This document shows, in pieces, positions 6,472-14,418 of a stretch of DNA of 24,970 bases (the stretch's first letter is position 1; the number at the start of each line of letters is the position of its first letter). Source of the DNA: CAZNTZ01 sp964576135 (lineage in GTDB: Bacteria; Pseudomonadota; Alphaproteobacteria; Rs-D84); assembly GCA_964576135.1 (NCBI GenBank), contig CAZNTZ010000012.1, forward strand, positions 1 through 24,970, written 5' to 3'. The notes beneath the pieces are model-generated. The model was given only the letters and a program-made list of their open reading frames with translations. It made no database searches and was not told the DNA's origin. The position numbers and the translations under genes were made by a program.

Positions 6472-8553
6472 ATGAACAAAAGAAAAAGAAAAATTTTAAT
6501 AATGACTTTGCGCCTCAGTGTGCTATTCATTGGTGGTCTGATTGTTGCCGGGTACATAGCATTGTCAAAGATAGATATCGAAACTTTGCGTGGCAATGTC
6601 GTTTCTGTTATGCGTAATACGACAGGTTTACCAATTGAAATCGCAGGCGATGTTAAATGGCAATTTAGTCTGCGGCCACGTGTTGTTATGAATGATGTAA
6701 GTATTAAAAATGCGGACTGGGCAAAGAATCCTTATGGTGTAAAAATTGATCAGATGTATGTAAGTCTTGATCTGTTTTCACTTTTTTCTGGCCAACCAAC
6801 AATAAGCAAAGTCAGATTGATAAATCCACATGTGTTTTTAGAAGAAGATGACAAAGGGCAATATTCAATGGTTCAAAAATTGCCAGAAAAAAAAGAAGAT
6901 CCGATTGATAAAAGTTATCCATTTGATATTGATTTTGGTTTTTCAATTCTTGAACTTGAAAATCCAAACATATCTGTGATAACACCTGTTTCACGATATG
7001 ATTGGTCGCCGGATGCATTCAGAATTGAATACAAAGATGGTGGATATTCTGGATATATTTCCAAAGATGATAAAGTTTATCCATTCATAGTTGGTTTTTC
7101 TAAATTAAACACAGAACGTAAGGTTTATCCGGTTAGTATCGCATTTGCAGATGGTGGTAATATTGTAACTGCAAATTTGGCATTAGAAGCGACAAGTAAA
7201 TTACCAATTGATTTTAAAATCAAGGGCGATGTACAAGATTTACAAGGATTACTTTCAAACTTTAATTTATCAATTCCAAAGATTGCGCCAATGAATCTTA
7301 ATATATCTGGTGGAATGGATCATAATAAATTGATAATTCATAAGTCTGTTATAAATATTTTGGGAAATGATTTAGAATTTTCTGGTTCTTATGATTGGTT
7401 AAAAGTCCCATCTGTTTATGCAAAACTTAAATCAAAGAATTTTGCATTGGGTAAAGTATTTCCAAATTTATATGGTGTTGAAAAACCAAAATGGATTCGT
7501 CCAAATCGTAAATTAAATGTTTTTGAAGATACAGATGTTTCTAAATTCTTTCCACATAATATAAATATTTCTGCTGATATTTCAATTGATAACATGAATA
7601 TTTATCGCGATATGATGGCTAAAAATTCTGAAATTAAATTGGTTTCAACAAATGATAAATTAAACCTAGAAGTTAAAACAAATTTTGCAGATGGTGACAT
7701 TCATACAAGATTCGTTGCGATAAAAAAGCCAGGTGAACAATTATATATAAAAATGGCCGGTATGGGGGAACGCATCTATGTCGGAGAAATCTTAAATGAA
7801 ATTCGTGAAAAAGATTCTATATCAGAATTGCCTGCAAATTTTGAACTTTATTTACAAACTCACGGTCATGATTTGACAGATTTGATGAAGAATTTATATG
7901 GTCCATTTTATGTTTACTCGGTTGGTCGTGGTTATGCCCACAGTGACTTGGTCGAGTATTTTTATGGACAAGATTTATTAACCCAATTGCGGCACAGTGC
8001 TATGGATTTACTGCGGCGTAATAAAAAATATGACACCATAGGTATTGATTGTGCAGTTGTGAATTTGAAATTTAGAGGCGGTTATGTTGAAAGTACGCGC
8101 GGAATTGCCGTTGAATCAAGTGCTATTAATATGCGCGCTGCTGGGTTTGTGGATCTTGGAAACGAAAAATTGAAAGCGTCGTTTGTTACAACACCTGTGC
8201 GTGGTATAAAATTATCTGTCACCGGAAATGTTATAAATTCGACAGAATTTTCTGGTGATCTGGCAGAACCAGACATAAAAATCAGTGGTAATACTGTCGC
8301 AGCCAAGGCAATATCCGCGACTGGTATTGGTATATTACTGGCCCCGTTTACTGGCGGTATAGGTCTTGTTGCTGGCGCTGGTATAGGGTTTTTAGCTGGC
8401 GATATGCTTGAAAATTGGTTAGCTGATGAACATCCGTGTAAAACTGCAAGAAAAGTCGGTGCAGAGCCAGAAAAAGATGATCCAGAATGGCTGAATAAGC
8501 CACTTGCAGATCTGATTCAACCAATGCTTGACGGTACTGATATTAACAATTGA
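6472..8553 (+). CDS. AsmA-family membrane protein
   Basis: 693 residues. A basic start and one transmembrane segment (about 11-31) anchor it in the inner membrane. The following part matches the AsmA N-terminal domain (TGLPIEIAGDVKWQFSLRPRVVMNDVSI, quoted here only as a motif region at about 52-79). The rest is a long beta-rich periplasmic region with a C-terminal AsmA-like section. AsmA/TamB-type proteins are thought to bridge the periplasm and move phospholipid to the outer membrane. After the beta region, about residues 615-650 are strongly hydrophobic and Gly-rich (GIGILLAPFTGGIG and onward), followed by a charged tail with one Cys; this ending is unusual. No clear SD is seen, and the gene probably relies on coupling to rluC 5 nt upstream. 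Confidence 0.82.
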   Translation: MNKRKRKILIMTLRLSVLFIGGLIVAGYIALSKIDIETLRGNVVSVMRNTTGLPIEIAGDVKWQFSLRPRVVMNDVSIKNADWAKNPYGVKIDQMYVSLDLFSLFSGQPTISKVRLINPHVFLEEDDKGQYSMVQKLPEKKEDPIDKSYPFDIDFGFSILELENPNISVITPVSRYDWSPDAFRIEYKDGGYSGYISKDDKVYPFIVGFSKLNTERKVYPVSIAFADGGNIVTANLALEATSKLPIDFKIKGDVQDLQGLLSNFNLSIPKIAPMNLNISGGMDHNKLIIHKSVINILGNDLEFSGSYDWLKVPSVYAKLKSKNFALGKVFPNLYGVEKPKWIRPNRKLNVFEDTDVSKFFPHNINISADISIDNMNIYRDMMAKNSEIKLVSTNDKLNLEVKTNFADGDIHTRFVAIKKPGEQLYIKMAGMGERIYVGEILNEIREKDSISELPANFELYLQTHGHDLTDLMKNLYGPFYVYSVGRGYAHSDLVEYFYGQDLLTQLRHSAMDLLRRNKKYDTIGIDCAVVNLKFRGGYVESTRGIAVESSAINMRAAGFVDLGNEKLKASFVTTPVRGIKLSVTGNVINSTEFSGDLAEPDIKISGNTVAAKAISATGIGILLAPFTGGIGLVAGAGIGFLAGDMLENWLADEHPCKTARKVGAEPEKDDPEWLNKPLADLIQPMLDGTDINN

Positions 8554-8569
8554 TGGTTATGTTCAATTT

Positions 8570-8598
8570 TTGACATTATTTTATCTTTGTCATCGTAT
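8570..8598 (+). promoter_or_regulatory. Possible promoter upstream of dnaN
   Basis: A perfect TTGACA (8570-8575) is followed after 17 nt by a poor -10 (TCGTAT, 8593-8598). A terminator-like hairpin lies between this site and dnaN, so it could be an attenuated leader, or the true dnaN promoter may be further downstream near TATAAA at 8642-8647. Confidence 0.3.
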
Positions 8599-8615
8599 TT
8601 TTATAAATCTATTTT

Positions 8616-8642
8616 AACCCTTGCGCCGAATCGGGGTTTTTT
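8616..8642 (+). terminator. Weak terminator after the asmA gene
   Basis: AACCC (8616-8620) pairs with GGGTT (8634-8638), and the T-run continues to 8642. The stem is only five pairs with a long loop, so efficiency is doubtful. Confidence 0.45.
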
Positions 8643-8696
8643 ATAAAATCGAACCATAAATGTAGGAAATTATTTGAATAAGGAAAGGATTTAGAT

Positions 8697-9815
8697 ATGG
8701 AATTTTCGGTTTTTCGTCAAGTTTTAATACGCGCCCTTGGCCACATGCAATCAATCGTTGAAAAACGTGCGACTTTGCCTATATTGATGAACGTAAAGAT
8801 AGAGGTCAAAGAAAATTTGATCTTGTCTGCGACCAATGTCGATTTAGAACTTGTCGAGACTGTGACTGCTGATATAAATTTGACTGGAAAAACAACTGTT
8901 CCTGTTCAAATGCTTTATGACATTGTTCGTAAATTACCAGAAGATTCTGAAATCAAATTCAAAATGATGGGCGATCAATTGGTTGTTTCAAGTGGTCGTG
9001 CAGTATTTAAGTTGCCTGTTTTGCCGGCTGAAAATTTCCCAATGATGGCTGGAACAAATCTGACAACTAAATTTAATATGACAACTGGCGATTTAGCACA
9101 TTTAATAAACCAAACAAAATTTGCAATTCCAACAGATGATGTTCGTTATCACTTGGGTGGTATTTATTTCCATATCACCGAAGAAAATTCTAAAAAAATG
9201 CTGACAGCAGTCGCAACAGATTCACAAAGAATGGCTTTGTGCGCTTTGCCAGCGCCATCAGGTGCAGCAGAAATGCCTTCTGTTATATTGCCGCGTCGCG
9301 TTATTGGTGAATTGTCAAAATTGCTCGAAGATGCAAATGTTGATGATGTTGTTGTTGAATTGTCAGATACCAAAGCACGTTTTTCAGTTGGCACAGCAAC
9401 GTTGACATCAAAATTAGTTGATGCACAATATCCAAATTATCGAGTTGTTATCCCAAAAGGTAATGACAAAATTGCGGTATTAAATCGCAAAGTGTTTGTA
9501 GCAGCGGTTGATTTAGTATCAGTCGCATCAATGGATAAAACAAAATCTGTGCAATTGTCATTTTCAATGAATAAATTGGTTGTAAATGCGTCCAGCCCAG
9601 ATGCTGGGACCGCGACCCAAGAATTAGATATTGAATATAATGGTGACGATACATTCAATATTGCATTTAATGTTAAATTCTTGCTTGATATAGCGAGCCA
9701 AGTCGAAGGCGATAAATTCCAGATGGCAATGCAGGATTCATTGTCTCCTACAGTATTACAATCAATGGATAAGAAAACAGACGCATTATTTATATTAATG
9801 CCGATGAGAATGTAA
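8697..9815 (+). CDS. dnaN: DNA polymerase III beta sliding clamp
   Basis: 372 residues, the normal clamp length. The three repeated clamp domains are recognisable: N-terminal EKRATLPILMNVKIEV, a central domain with DDVRYHLGGIYF and ATDSQRMAL, and a C-terminus ending ALFILMPMRM, matching the family's conserved tail that helps form the client-binding pocket. The clamp encircles DNA and gives polymerase III its processivity. In alphaproteobacteria it also helps regulate DnaA through an Hda-type factor. The SD AAAGGA lies at 8684-8689, seven nt before ATG 8697. It is a single-gene unit here: the usual dnaA-dnaN-recF order is broken and recF is not seen. A strong terminator follows immediately. 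Confidence 0.97.
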   Translation: MEFSVFRQVLIRALGHMQSIVEKRATLPILMNVKIEVKENLILSATNVDLELVETVTADINLTGKTTVPVQMLYDIVRKLPEDSEIKFKMMGDQLVVSSGRAVFKLPVLPAENFPMMAGTNLTTKFNMTTGDLAHLINQTKFAIPTDDVRYHLGGIYFHITEENSKKMLTAVATDSQRMALCALPAPSGAAEMPSVILPRRVIGELSKLLEDANVDDVVVELSDTKARFSVGTATLTSKLVDAQYPNYRVVIPKGNDKIAVLNRKVFVAAVDLVSVASMDKTKSVQLSFSMNKLVVNASSPDAGTATQELDIEYNGDDTFNIAFNVKFLLDIASQVEGDKFQMAMQDSLSPTVLQSMDKKTDALFILMPMRM

Positions 9816-9820
9816 GAAAT

Positions 9821-9847
9821 AAAAATCCCGCAAACGCGGGATTTTTT
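9821..9847. terminator. Bidirectional terminator between dnaN and ppa
   Basis: AAAAATCCCGC pairs with GCGGGATTTTT around the loop AAAC (9832-9835), with A and T runs on both sides. It serves convergent dnaN and ppa and overlaps the ppa stop codon. Confidence 0.92.
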
Positions 9848-10379
9848 AATGATTATTTTTGTAACGTTCTATACTTTCAAGAATTAAACGATATGCTTCT
9901 TTTTGATTTTTCCAACCGTTGGTTTTTGACCACTTGCTTGCTGGTTCAAGATCTTTGTAATGTTTGAAAAAGTATTCTGTTTCAGCTTTGAATGAAACTG
10001 GTAAATCATCAATATCTTCAATTTTTGAATGAAATGGATCAATTTTCTTTTTTGGGACACAAATAATTTTTTCATCTCCGCCAGCTTGATCTTCCATTAT
10101 TAAAACACCAACAGGTCGAACAGCAATCATAACACCTGGGCGCAGTGGCGCACTGCAAACAACAACGCAATCAAGTGGATCGCCATCATCACCCAATGTT
10201 CCTGGAAAATATCCATAATCTGCAGGATATGCGAGTGGTGTATGTAAAATTCTATCAACACACAAAAGCCCAGTTTTTTTATCAATTTCGTATTTTACAC
10301 GACCGCCTTTTGGTACTTCTATAATGGCATTCATTCTAAACGGTGGGTTTTTACCCGGTGCTATATCTGTCATTGGCAT
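9846..10379 (-). CDS. ppa: Inorganic pyrophosphatase, family I
   Basis: 177 residues, the usual bacterial family I length. The cytoplasmic enzyme hydrolyses pyrophosphate to phosphate and so drives nucleic acid, protein and lipid synthesis. The signature DGDPLD, inside DDGDPLDCVVV, supplies metal-binding aspartates. Also conserved are EVPKGGRVKYEID, YPADYGYFPGT, KIICVPKKKIDP and the C-terminal KWSKTNGWKNQKEAY. The ATG at 10379 has an AGAGAG SD on the minus strand; a second ATG two codons on is possible. It is transcribed divergently from efp. Confidence 0.96.
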   Translation of the reverse strand: MPMTDIAPGKNPPFRMNAIIEVPKGGRVKYEIDKKTGLLCVDRILHTPLAYPADYGYFPGTLGDDGDPLDCVVVCSAPLRPGVMIAVRPVGVLIMEDQAGGDEKIICVPKKKIDPFHSKIEDIDDLPVSFKAETEYFFKHYKDLEPASKWSKTNGWKNQKEAYRLILESIERYKNNH

Positions 10380-10417
10380 TTTTGACTCTCTTTTTTATTT
10401 AATGAAAACAGGCGCAA

Positions 10418-10445
10418 AGATTATCAGAAAAAACATCCGAGTCAA
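10418..10445 (-). promoter_or_regulatory. ppa promoter
   Basis: On the minus strand TTGACT (10440-10445) and TAATCT (10418-10423) are 16 nt apart, and the -10 has an upstream TGA that fits an extended -10. The predicted start near 10411 leaves a leader of about 30 nt containing the SD. Confidence 0.65.
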
Positions 10446-10475
10446 TAAATTAAAGTAACATGTGGACGATTTTCC

Positions 10476-10503
10476 TTGAAATTACGCAATCTTTGGGTAT
10501 AAT
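10476..10503 (+). promoter_or_regulatory. efp promoter
   Basis: TTGAAA (10476-10481) and a perfect TATAAT (10498-10503) are 16 nt apart. Transcription from about 10510 places the real efp start at ATG 10532 and rules out the upstream in-frame ATG at 10460. Confidence 0.8.
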
Positions 10504-10531
10504 CCCGGAAATTTCAGCAAAAGGTTTTACT

Positions 10532-11098
10532 ATGGCAAGTTATACAGCAAATGATATGCGTGTTGGTTGGGCGATCTCTCATAATGGTCGCAGATATACT
10601 GTTACTTCAATAACCAAGGTTAAACCTGGTAAGGGTGGCGCATTTGTCCAGGCGGATTTGCGTGACATTGATTCTGGAAATAAGGGCGGCGATCGTTGGA
10701 GATCCGAAGACAGAGTTGAAAAATTGATGGTTGAAGATTTAGAATGCCAATTTTTATATACCGATGGCACAGATTGTTTTTTTATGAATCTGTCTGATTA
10801 TGAACAGTTTACAATGCCAAATGATTCTTTGGGCGAAAGTGTTAAATTCTTAGCCCCAGAAATGCATGTTATGGCTAATTTTGTAGAAGGTCATCCTATT
10901 TCGGTGACTTTGCCAAAAACAATTATTGCAACTGTTGCAGAAACGGAACCAGCACTTAAAGGGCAAACAGCAGCCGGCGGTGGTAAGCCTGCGATTTTAG
11001 ATAATGGTGTACGTGTCCAAGTTCCAGTATTCGTTGAAACTGGCGAAAAGATTGTTGTGAATACAGAAAGTCTGGAATATGTAGAACGTGCAAAATAA
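10532..11098 (+). CDS. efp: Translation elongation factor P
   Basis: 188 residues, the standard EF-P length. It binds the ribosome between the P and E sites and rescues stalling at consecutive prolines. A KOW-like N-terminal barrel is followed by two OB-fold domains. Lys34, in PGKGGAF, occupies the position of the lysine that is beta-lysylated in E. coli, so a modifying enzyme (EpmA-type or other) may exist elsewhere in the genome. The open frame extends to 10460, but those 24 residues lie over the promoter and are not EF-P-like. ATG 10532 has AAAAGG seven nt upstream. The gene stands alone and ends at a terminator. Confidence 0.95.
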   Translation: MASYTANDMRVGWAISHNGRRYTVTSITKVKPGKGGAFVQADLRDIDSGNKGGDRWRSEDRVEKLMVEDLECQFLYTDGTDCFFMNLSDYEQFTMPNDSLGESVKFLAPEMHVMANFVEGHPISVTLPKTIIATVAETEPALKGQTAAGGGKPAILDNGVRVQVPVFVETGEKIVVNTESLEYVERAK

Positions 11099-11121
11099 TT
11101 AATGTAAAGTTTATAAAAATT

Positions 11122-11147
11122 AAGTGCTGAATTTTCAGCACTTTTTT
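11122..11147. terminator. Bidirectional terminator between efp and the accessory island
   Basis: AAGTGCTGA (11122-11130) pairs with TCAGCACTT (11135-11143) and is followed by a T-run. The minus strand also has a T-rich tail after the stem. It serves efp and the convergent 216-residue gene. Confidence 0.88.
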
Positions 11148-11796
11148 ATCTTGTCAAAGTTCTTTCGATATATTTGTTTGTGGCTATCTCAAGATTTTTG
11201 GTTACATTTTTATTATATTCAGTTATCAACATTTTGGTTATTTCTGGATCTTCTTTCATTCTATTAAATAATTGAAATTTCTGATGTTCGAAATCTTCCC
11301 ATCCGCCGAATACTTTTTTTGTTAATACATATTTACCAAATAGTTTTGTGTACTCTATGCGCTGGCGCTCTAATTTTTTGCCAGCCATATTTTTTCCTTC
11401 TGGAAAAATTAAAAACATAAGTCTTTGTAATTCAAATTCATTTTCAGTTTTAATTAGAAAATTCAGGTATTTTTCATAAATTTTAATTGCACCGTCGTAA
11501 TCACAAACAAAAAATAACGCAATAATTTCTTCATAAATAGTATCAAATATGCTTTCTTCAAACATTGTATGTTTTTTTATTTCATTCTTAAGTTTATAAA
11601 GAATTCCGCTTTTATGTCCAGTATCAAGAAGATTAGCAAAAGTTTTTGGTCGTTTGGTTCTGATTGAATTAAACAAACGAGTCAAGAAAGCTTGTTCAGG
11701 GTTAGCATTAAAAATTATACGGTCGCGACCACTATAAAATTTTGATTTACGTTCGATTAAAATTTTATTAAAAATGTTTTTAATATTTTTCTTCAT
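11146..11796 (-). CDS. Hypothetical basic helical protein
   Basis: 216 residues; I do not recognise a family. It is lysine-rich and looks mostly helical, with no signal peptide or membrane segment, so it is probably cytoplasmic. About residues 88-113 (containing CDYDGAIKIYEKYL) resemble one tetratricopeptide-type helix pair, too little for an assignment. It begins 6 nt after the stop of the large secreted protein on the same strand and has no visible SD, so translation is probably coupled to that gene. A partner role such as chaperone, immunity or regulator is conceivable from this arrangement only. It is last in the accessory island, and a terminator follows. Confidence 0.7.
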   Translation of the reverse strand: MKKNIKNIFNKILIERKSKFYSGRDRIIFNANPEQAFLTRLFNSIRTKRPKTFANLLDTGHKSGILYKLKNEIKKHTMFEESIFDTIYEEIIALFFVCDYDGAIKIYEKYLNFLIKTENEFELQRLMFLIFPEGKNMAGKKLERQRIEYTKLFGKYVLTKKVFGGWEDFEHQKFQLFNRMKEDPEITKMLITEYNKNVTKNLEIATNKYIERTLTR

Positions 11797-11802
11797 ATTA
11801 TT

Positions 11803-14337
11803 TTATTGCGGACAATACTTAGAACTGCCACCAGCAAGTATAAGATCAGCACATCGTGCGGTCAGTTTTTCTTTTAATTGTTTGTATAAATCTTTTTCCG
11901 AATCAGTCATGTTTGAATAAGCAAGTTCTTCGGGAGATAGCGATTTCTGACCCTGTAATGAACCGCCGATTGCACGATTACCAAATAATTCCATTGCGCC
12001 GACACCAATGGCTGCACCGCCTGTAACCCCTGCAATTGTTCCCCAAGTACGTTTGGATTTCTTGGCATCAAGTACAAGTTGTTTTACTGTGTCCTCATTC
12101 AACCAACCGCCACAGTTATTTCCACCACCCATTTGAAAATATCGGGCCGGTAAAGAATTTGTTTTTATATCCGGATCGTTTGATATGACTTCTACACGAA
12201 CCCAGCATATATTTTTATCAGGGTTTTTATTTTCGCGCAGTGATGCAAAATCTTTTCCAGTGCTTGCAACATCGGCCCAAACAAAAATATTATTTCTGCC
12301 TTTACTTGCATCTTCGCATGCGGTTTTTGTCCGAACACCGTCTATGGTGAATCGGTCACCCCATTGTGCGATCGTTTTACTGTCAGATTCACATGCTAAA
12401 TCCTCTAAACCATTTTTAATTTGATTCTTTTTAATAATATTAGAAGTTATAAGACCACTTACTGCGCCCAGTGCAACGCCCGCTATGGAATCTGATGCTA
12501 AACGTGCATAATTAAATTTACCTTCTTTATTTTTCCATACTGACGGAGTCCAATATCGTGTTTCCAAAAAACCATTTAAATCTGACGCAAATTGATTTAC
12601 ATCATTATTAATTGTTGCAATATCTGGTTCTTTTTGTTGAAAATCGTCAGGAATTTCAAACAAATCTTCCAAATTTGCTTTTATAATTGGAATGTTTTTT
12701 GTTTTATCGTTCTGTACTATTGGTAACGTTTTTGTTTTTAAATCATTTGGATTGTATATTGCATTGTCATTTGTTTCAATTACGTTTTCAGTAATGCTTC
12801 GGTTTATTTTCTTTGTTTCAATGACATCAGTTTTCAAAGTTTTTGTTTGTTGGATATTTTCATCTATGTTGTCTTCGGGGATAACATTTTCATCTGTAAC
12901 AATTGTTGGAGTAAACGAAGTAAATTCTTGTTTTACACATGTATATTTTCTGTCCATTGTCATAGCGACTAAAAATCCATCAGGGCAGGACAATAAACCA
13001 TTTTCATCTTGGCAATCTTCAATATCGGCATTTTCGACATCCGAACATTTTATACAAGTTACTTCATTGTTTTCATTTATACTCGAAAACGTTCCGTCCG
13101 GACATGTTTTTGTTACTGATACACTTACGTTTTTCAAATTCTTTGGTAAAGGTTCATCATTTTCATCTGTTTCAATTTTCTTAATAATAGGTTTAATGTA
13201 CGGTGTATTTTTTATCTTTATTTCACGGTCATTGTCAGATGAATTAATTACAACAGTTTTTTTATTATCCGGTTCCGGATTTATAACAATATCCTTATTA
13301 TTATCCAGGTCTGGATTTATAACTACATCTTCGGATCCGACACCATTGGATTTATTTATAATAATTTTATCTGGCAAAGTTTTAGTATTATTATTCACTA
13401 TAATATCATCTGGATTTTCAGTGGATAAATTTATTTCTGTTGTGATTGGCAGATTTACATCATTGGTCCCAGTTTCTACTTTTTGAATAACAACTTGGTT
13501 TGATTTGTTTTTTGAAATATCTTCTTGGGTTACATTTTCAATATCAGAAGGTCTTGTACACATGTTTTTATTTTCATCTATATTAAAACCATCCGCACAT
13601 TTTGTAATTTCACAAGTAAATGCTTTGTCTTTGCGACAATATATAAAACCTTCGACCGCATTAACATCAAGCGATTTTGTATTGCATCGTATAATTTTAT
13701 TTCCAAACTTATACCATCTTTTGTAACCGCCAAATTTTTCTGCATATTTACAATTATCATGCGATTTCATCACGGTAAGTAATTTATCAAGAATGCATTG
13801 ATTATCTTTTTCAAAGGCGAGGTCAATTCCTCTGTTCAAGTCAGATATATCTGGGTTTAATTGATCTTTGAAAAATAATGACACCATAGAGCATTTATCA
13901 GATTTAACTGCAGATATAAACGGTGAGTCCCCCGCATCATTTTTTATACTTGTATCAACACCGCGGCGTTGGATTAAATAATTTGCAACTTCATAATTTT
14001 TACTAATTACAGCATAATTTAGTGGTGTGTTTCCATCGTCAGAGCGTCTACGATTCAAATGGTCGGCAATATGATCAGCTTTATAATCTTTATCAAAAGC
14101 ATTTATGACACGTTTGCGATCCGATGAGAAATAGTCTGATTTTTCAAAATCACTGTCGCTCAGGTTACTATTTGAAGTATCCGGTGCTTTACGAAATAAA
14201 TCACCAATTCCTGATCCCGACATATCGGTTTCCAAAGTATTTGTATTCACAGGAAGTTCCGCAAAAGAGGGCTTTGCAAAAACAAAGATGCAAACAAGCG
14301 CGGCAAATACAGTTGAAAATTTCTTAAATACCTGCAT
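11803..14337 (-). CDS. Large secreted protein with ankyrin repeats, CxDG-type Cys modules and glycine zippers
   Basis: 844 residues. A signal peptide is clear (hydrophobic 7-22, cleavage likely after SFA at 26). Two ankyrin-like repeats follow (about 101-157: GNTPLNYAV, AGDSPFISAV). Three Cys modules share the pattern CxDG(F/T)...C at 247-260, 412-428 and 451-467. The linkers are rich in Asn, Asp, Thr and Ile and include a degenerate tandem repeat (337-372). The C-terminal third has two Gly-rich hydrophobic stretches (about 615-635 and 765-785), both with GxxxGxxxG spacing, flanking an unrecognised Cys-containing domain (about 645-760). Export beyond the inner membrane is likely. A surface protein or host-directed effector is inference. 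GGAGAG lies 11 nt before the ATG, which is longer than usual. Confidence 0.8.
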   Translation of the reverse strand: MQVFKKFSTVFAALVCIFVFAKPSFAELPVNTNTLETDMSGSGIGDLFRKAPDTSNSNLSDSDFEKSDYFSSDRKRVINAFDKDYKADHIADHLNRRRSDDGNTPLNYAVISKNYEVANYLIQRRGVDTSIKNDAGDSPFISAVKSDKCSMVSLFFKDQLNPDISDLNRGIDLAFEKDNQCILDKLLTVMKSHDNCKYAEKFGGYKRWYKFGNKIIRCNTKSLDVNAVEGFIYCRKDKAFTCEITKCADGFNIDENKNMCTRPSDIENVTQEDISKNKSNQVVIQKVETGTNDVNLPITTEINLSTENPDDIIVNNNTKTLPDKIIINKSNGVGSEDVVINPDLDNNKDIVINPEPDNKKTVVINSSDNDREIKIKNTPYIKPIIKKIETDENDEPLPKNLKNVSVSVTKTCPDGTFSSINENNEVTCIKCSDVENADIEDCQDENGLLSCPDGFLVAMTMDRKYTCVKQEFTSFTPTIVTDENVIPEDNIDENIQQTKTLKTDVIETKKINRSITENVIETNDNAIYNPNDLKTKTLPIVQNDKTKNIPIIKANLEDLFEIPDDFQQKEPDIATINNDVNQFASDLNGFLETRYWTPSVWKNKEGKFNYARLASDSIAGVALGAVSGLITSNIIKKNQIKNGLEDLACESDSKTIAQWGDRFTIDGVRTKTACEDASKGRNNIFVWADVASTGKDFASLRENKNPDKNICWVRVEVISNDPDIKTNSLPARYFQMGGGNNCGGWLNEDTVKQLVLDAKKSKRTWGTIAGVTGGAAIGVGAMELFGNRAIGGSLQGQKSLSPEELAYSNMTDSEKDLYKQLKEKLTARCADLILAGGSSKYCPQ
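13222..13329 (-). repeat. Degenerate tandem repeat inside the secreted protein
   Basis: Three 12-residue units in a row read DVVINPDLDNNK, DIVINPEPDNKK and TVVINSSDNDRE (residues 337-372). Two looser relatives precede them (DIIVNNN..., DKIIINKSN...). This is a low-complexity spacer built by duplication and may vary in copy number between strains. Confidence 0.65.
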
Positions 14338-14365
14338 AAACTACTGGGCTCTCCATCCCCAGCGG

Positions 14366-14374
14366 ATTATATCA
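14366..14374 (-). promoter_or_regulatory. Extended -10 promoter of the secreted-protein gene
   Basis: The minus strand reads TGATATAAT, a consensus -10 with its TG extension (-10 at 14366-14371). No good -35 is seen at normal spacing. The predicted start near 14359 leaves a leader of about 22 nt. It makes the secreted-protein operon independent of the dinD-like gene upstream. Confidence 0.6.
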
Positions 14375-14418
14375 GAATTAGGGTTTTCAAAAAAGAAGAA
14401 TTATTTATATATAAAAGA

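Noticed and set aside
10460..10531. Upstream extension of efp to ATG 10460
   Set aside because: The segment contains the efp promoter (TTGAAA-N16-TATAAT), and EF-P homology and the SD begin at ATG 10532.
12692..13486. A 264-codon open frame on the plus strand opposite the secreted-protein gene
   Set aside because: It is entirely antisense to the Asn/Asp/Ile-rich linker, its product is low-complexity Ser/Phe/Val and it has no SD. The minus-strand frame has a signal peptide and domains.
14344..14362. Hairpin CTGGG/CCCAG around the SD of the secreted-protein gene, as an RNA thermometer or riboswitch
   Set aside because: The stem is only 5 bp, and the predicted transcript start lies near its outer arm, so a stable structure is doubtful.
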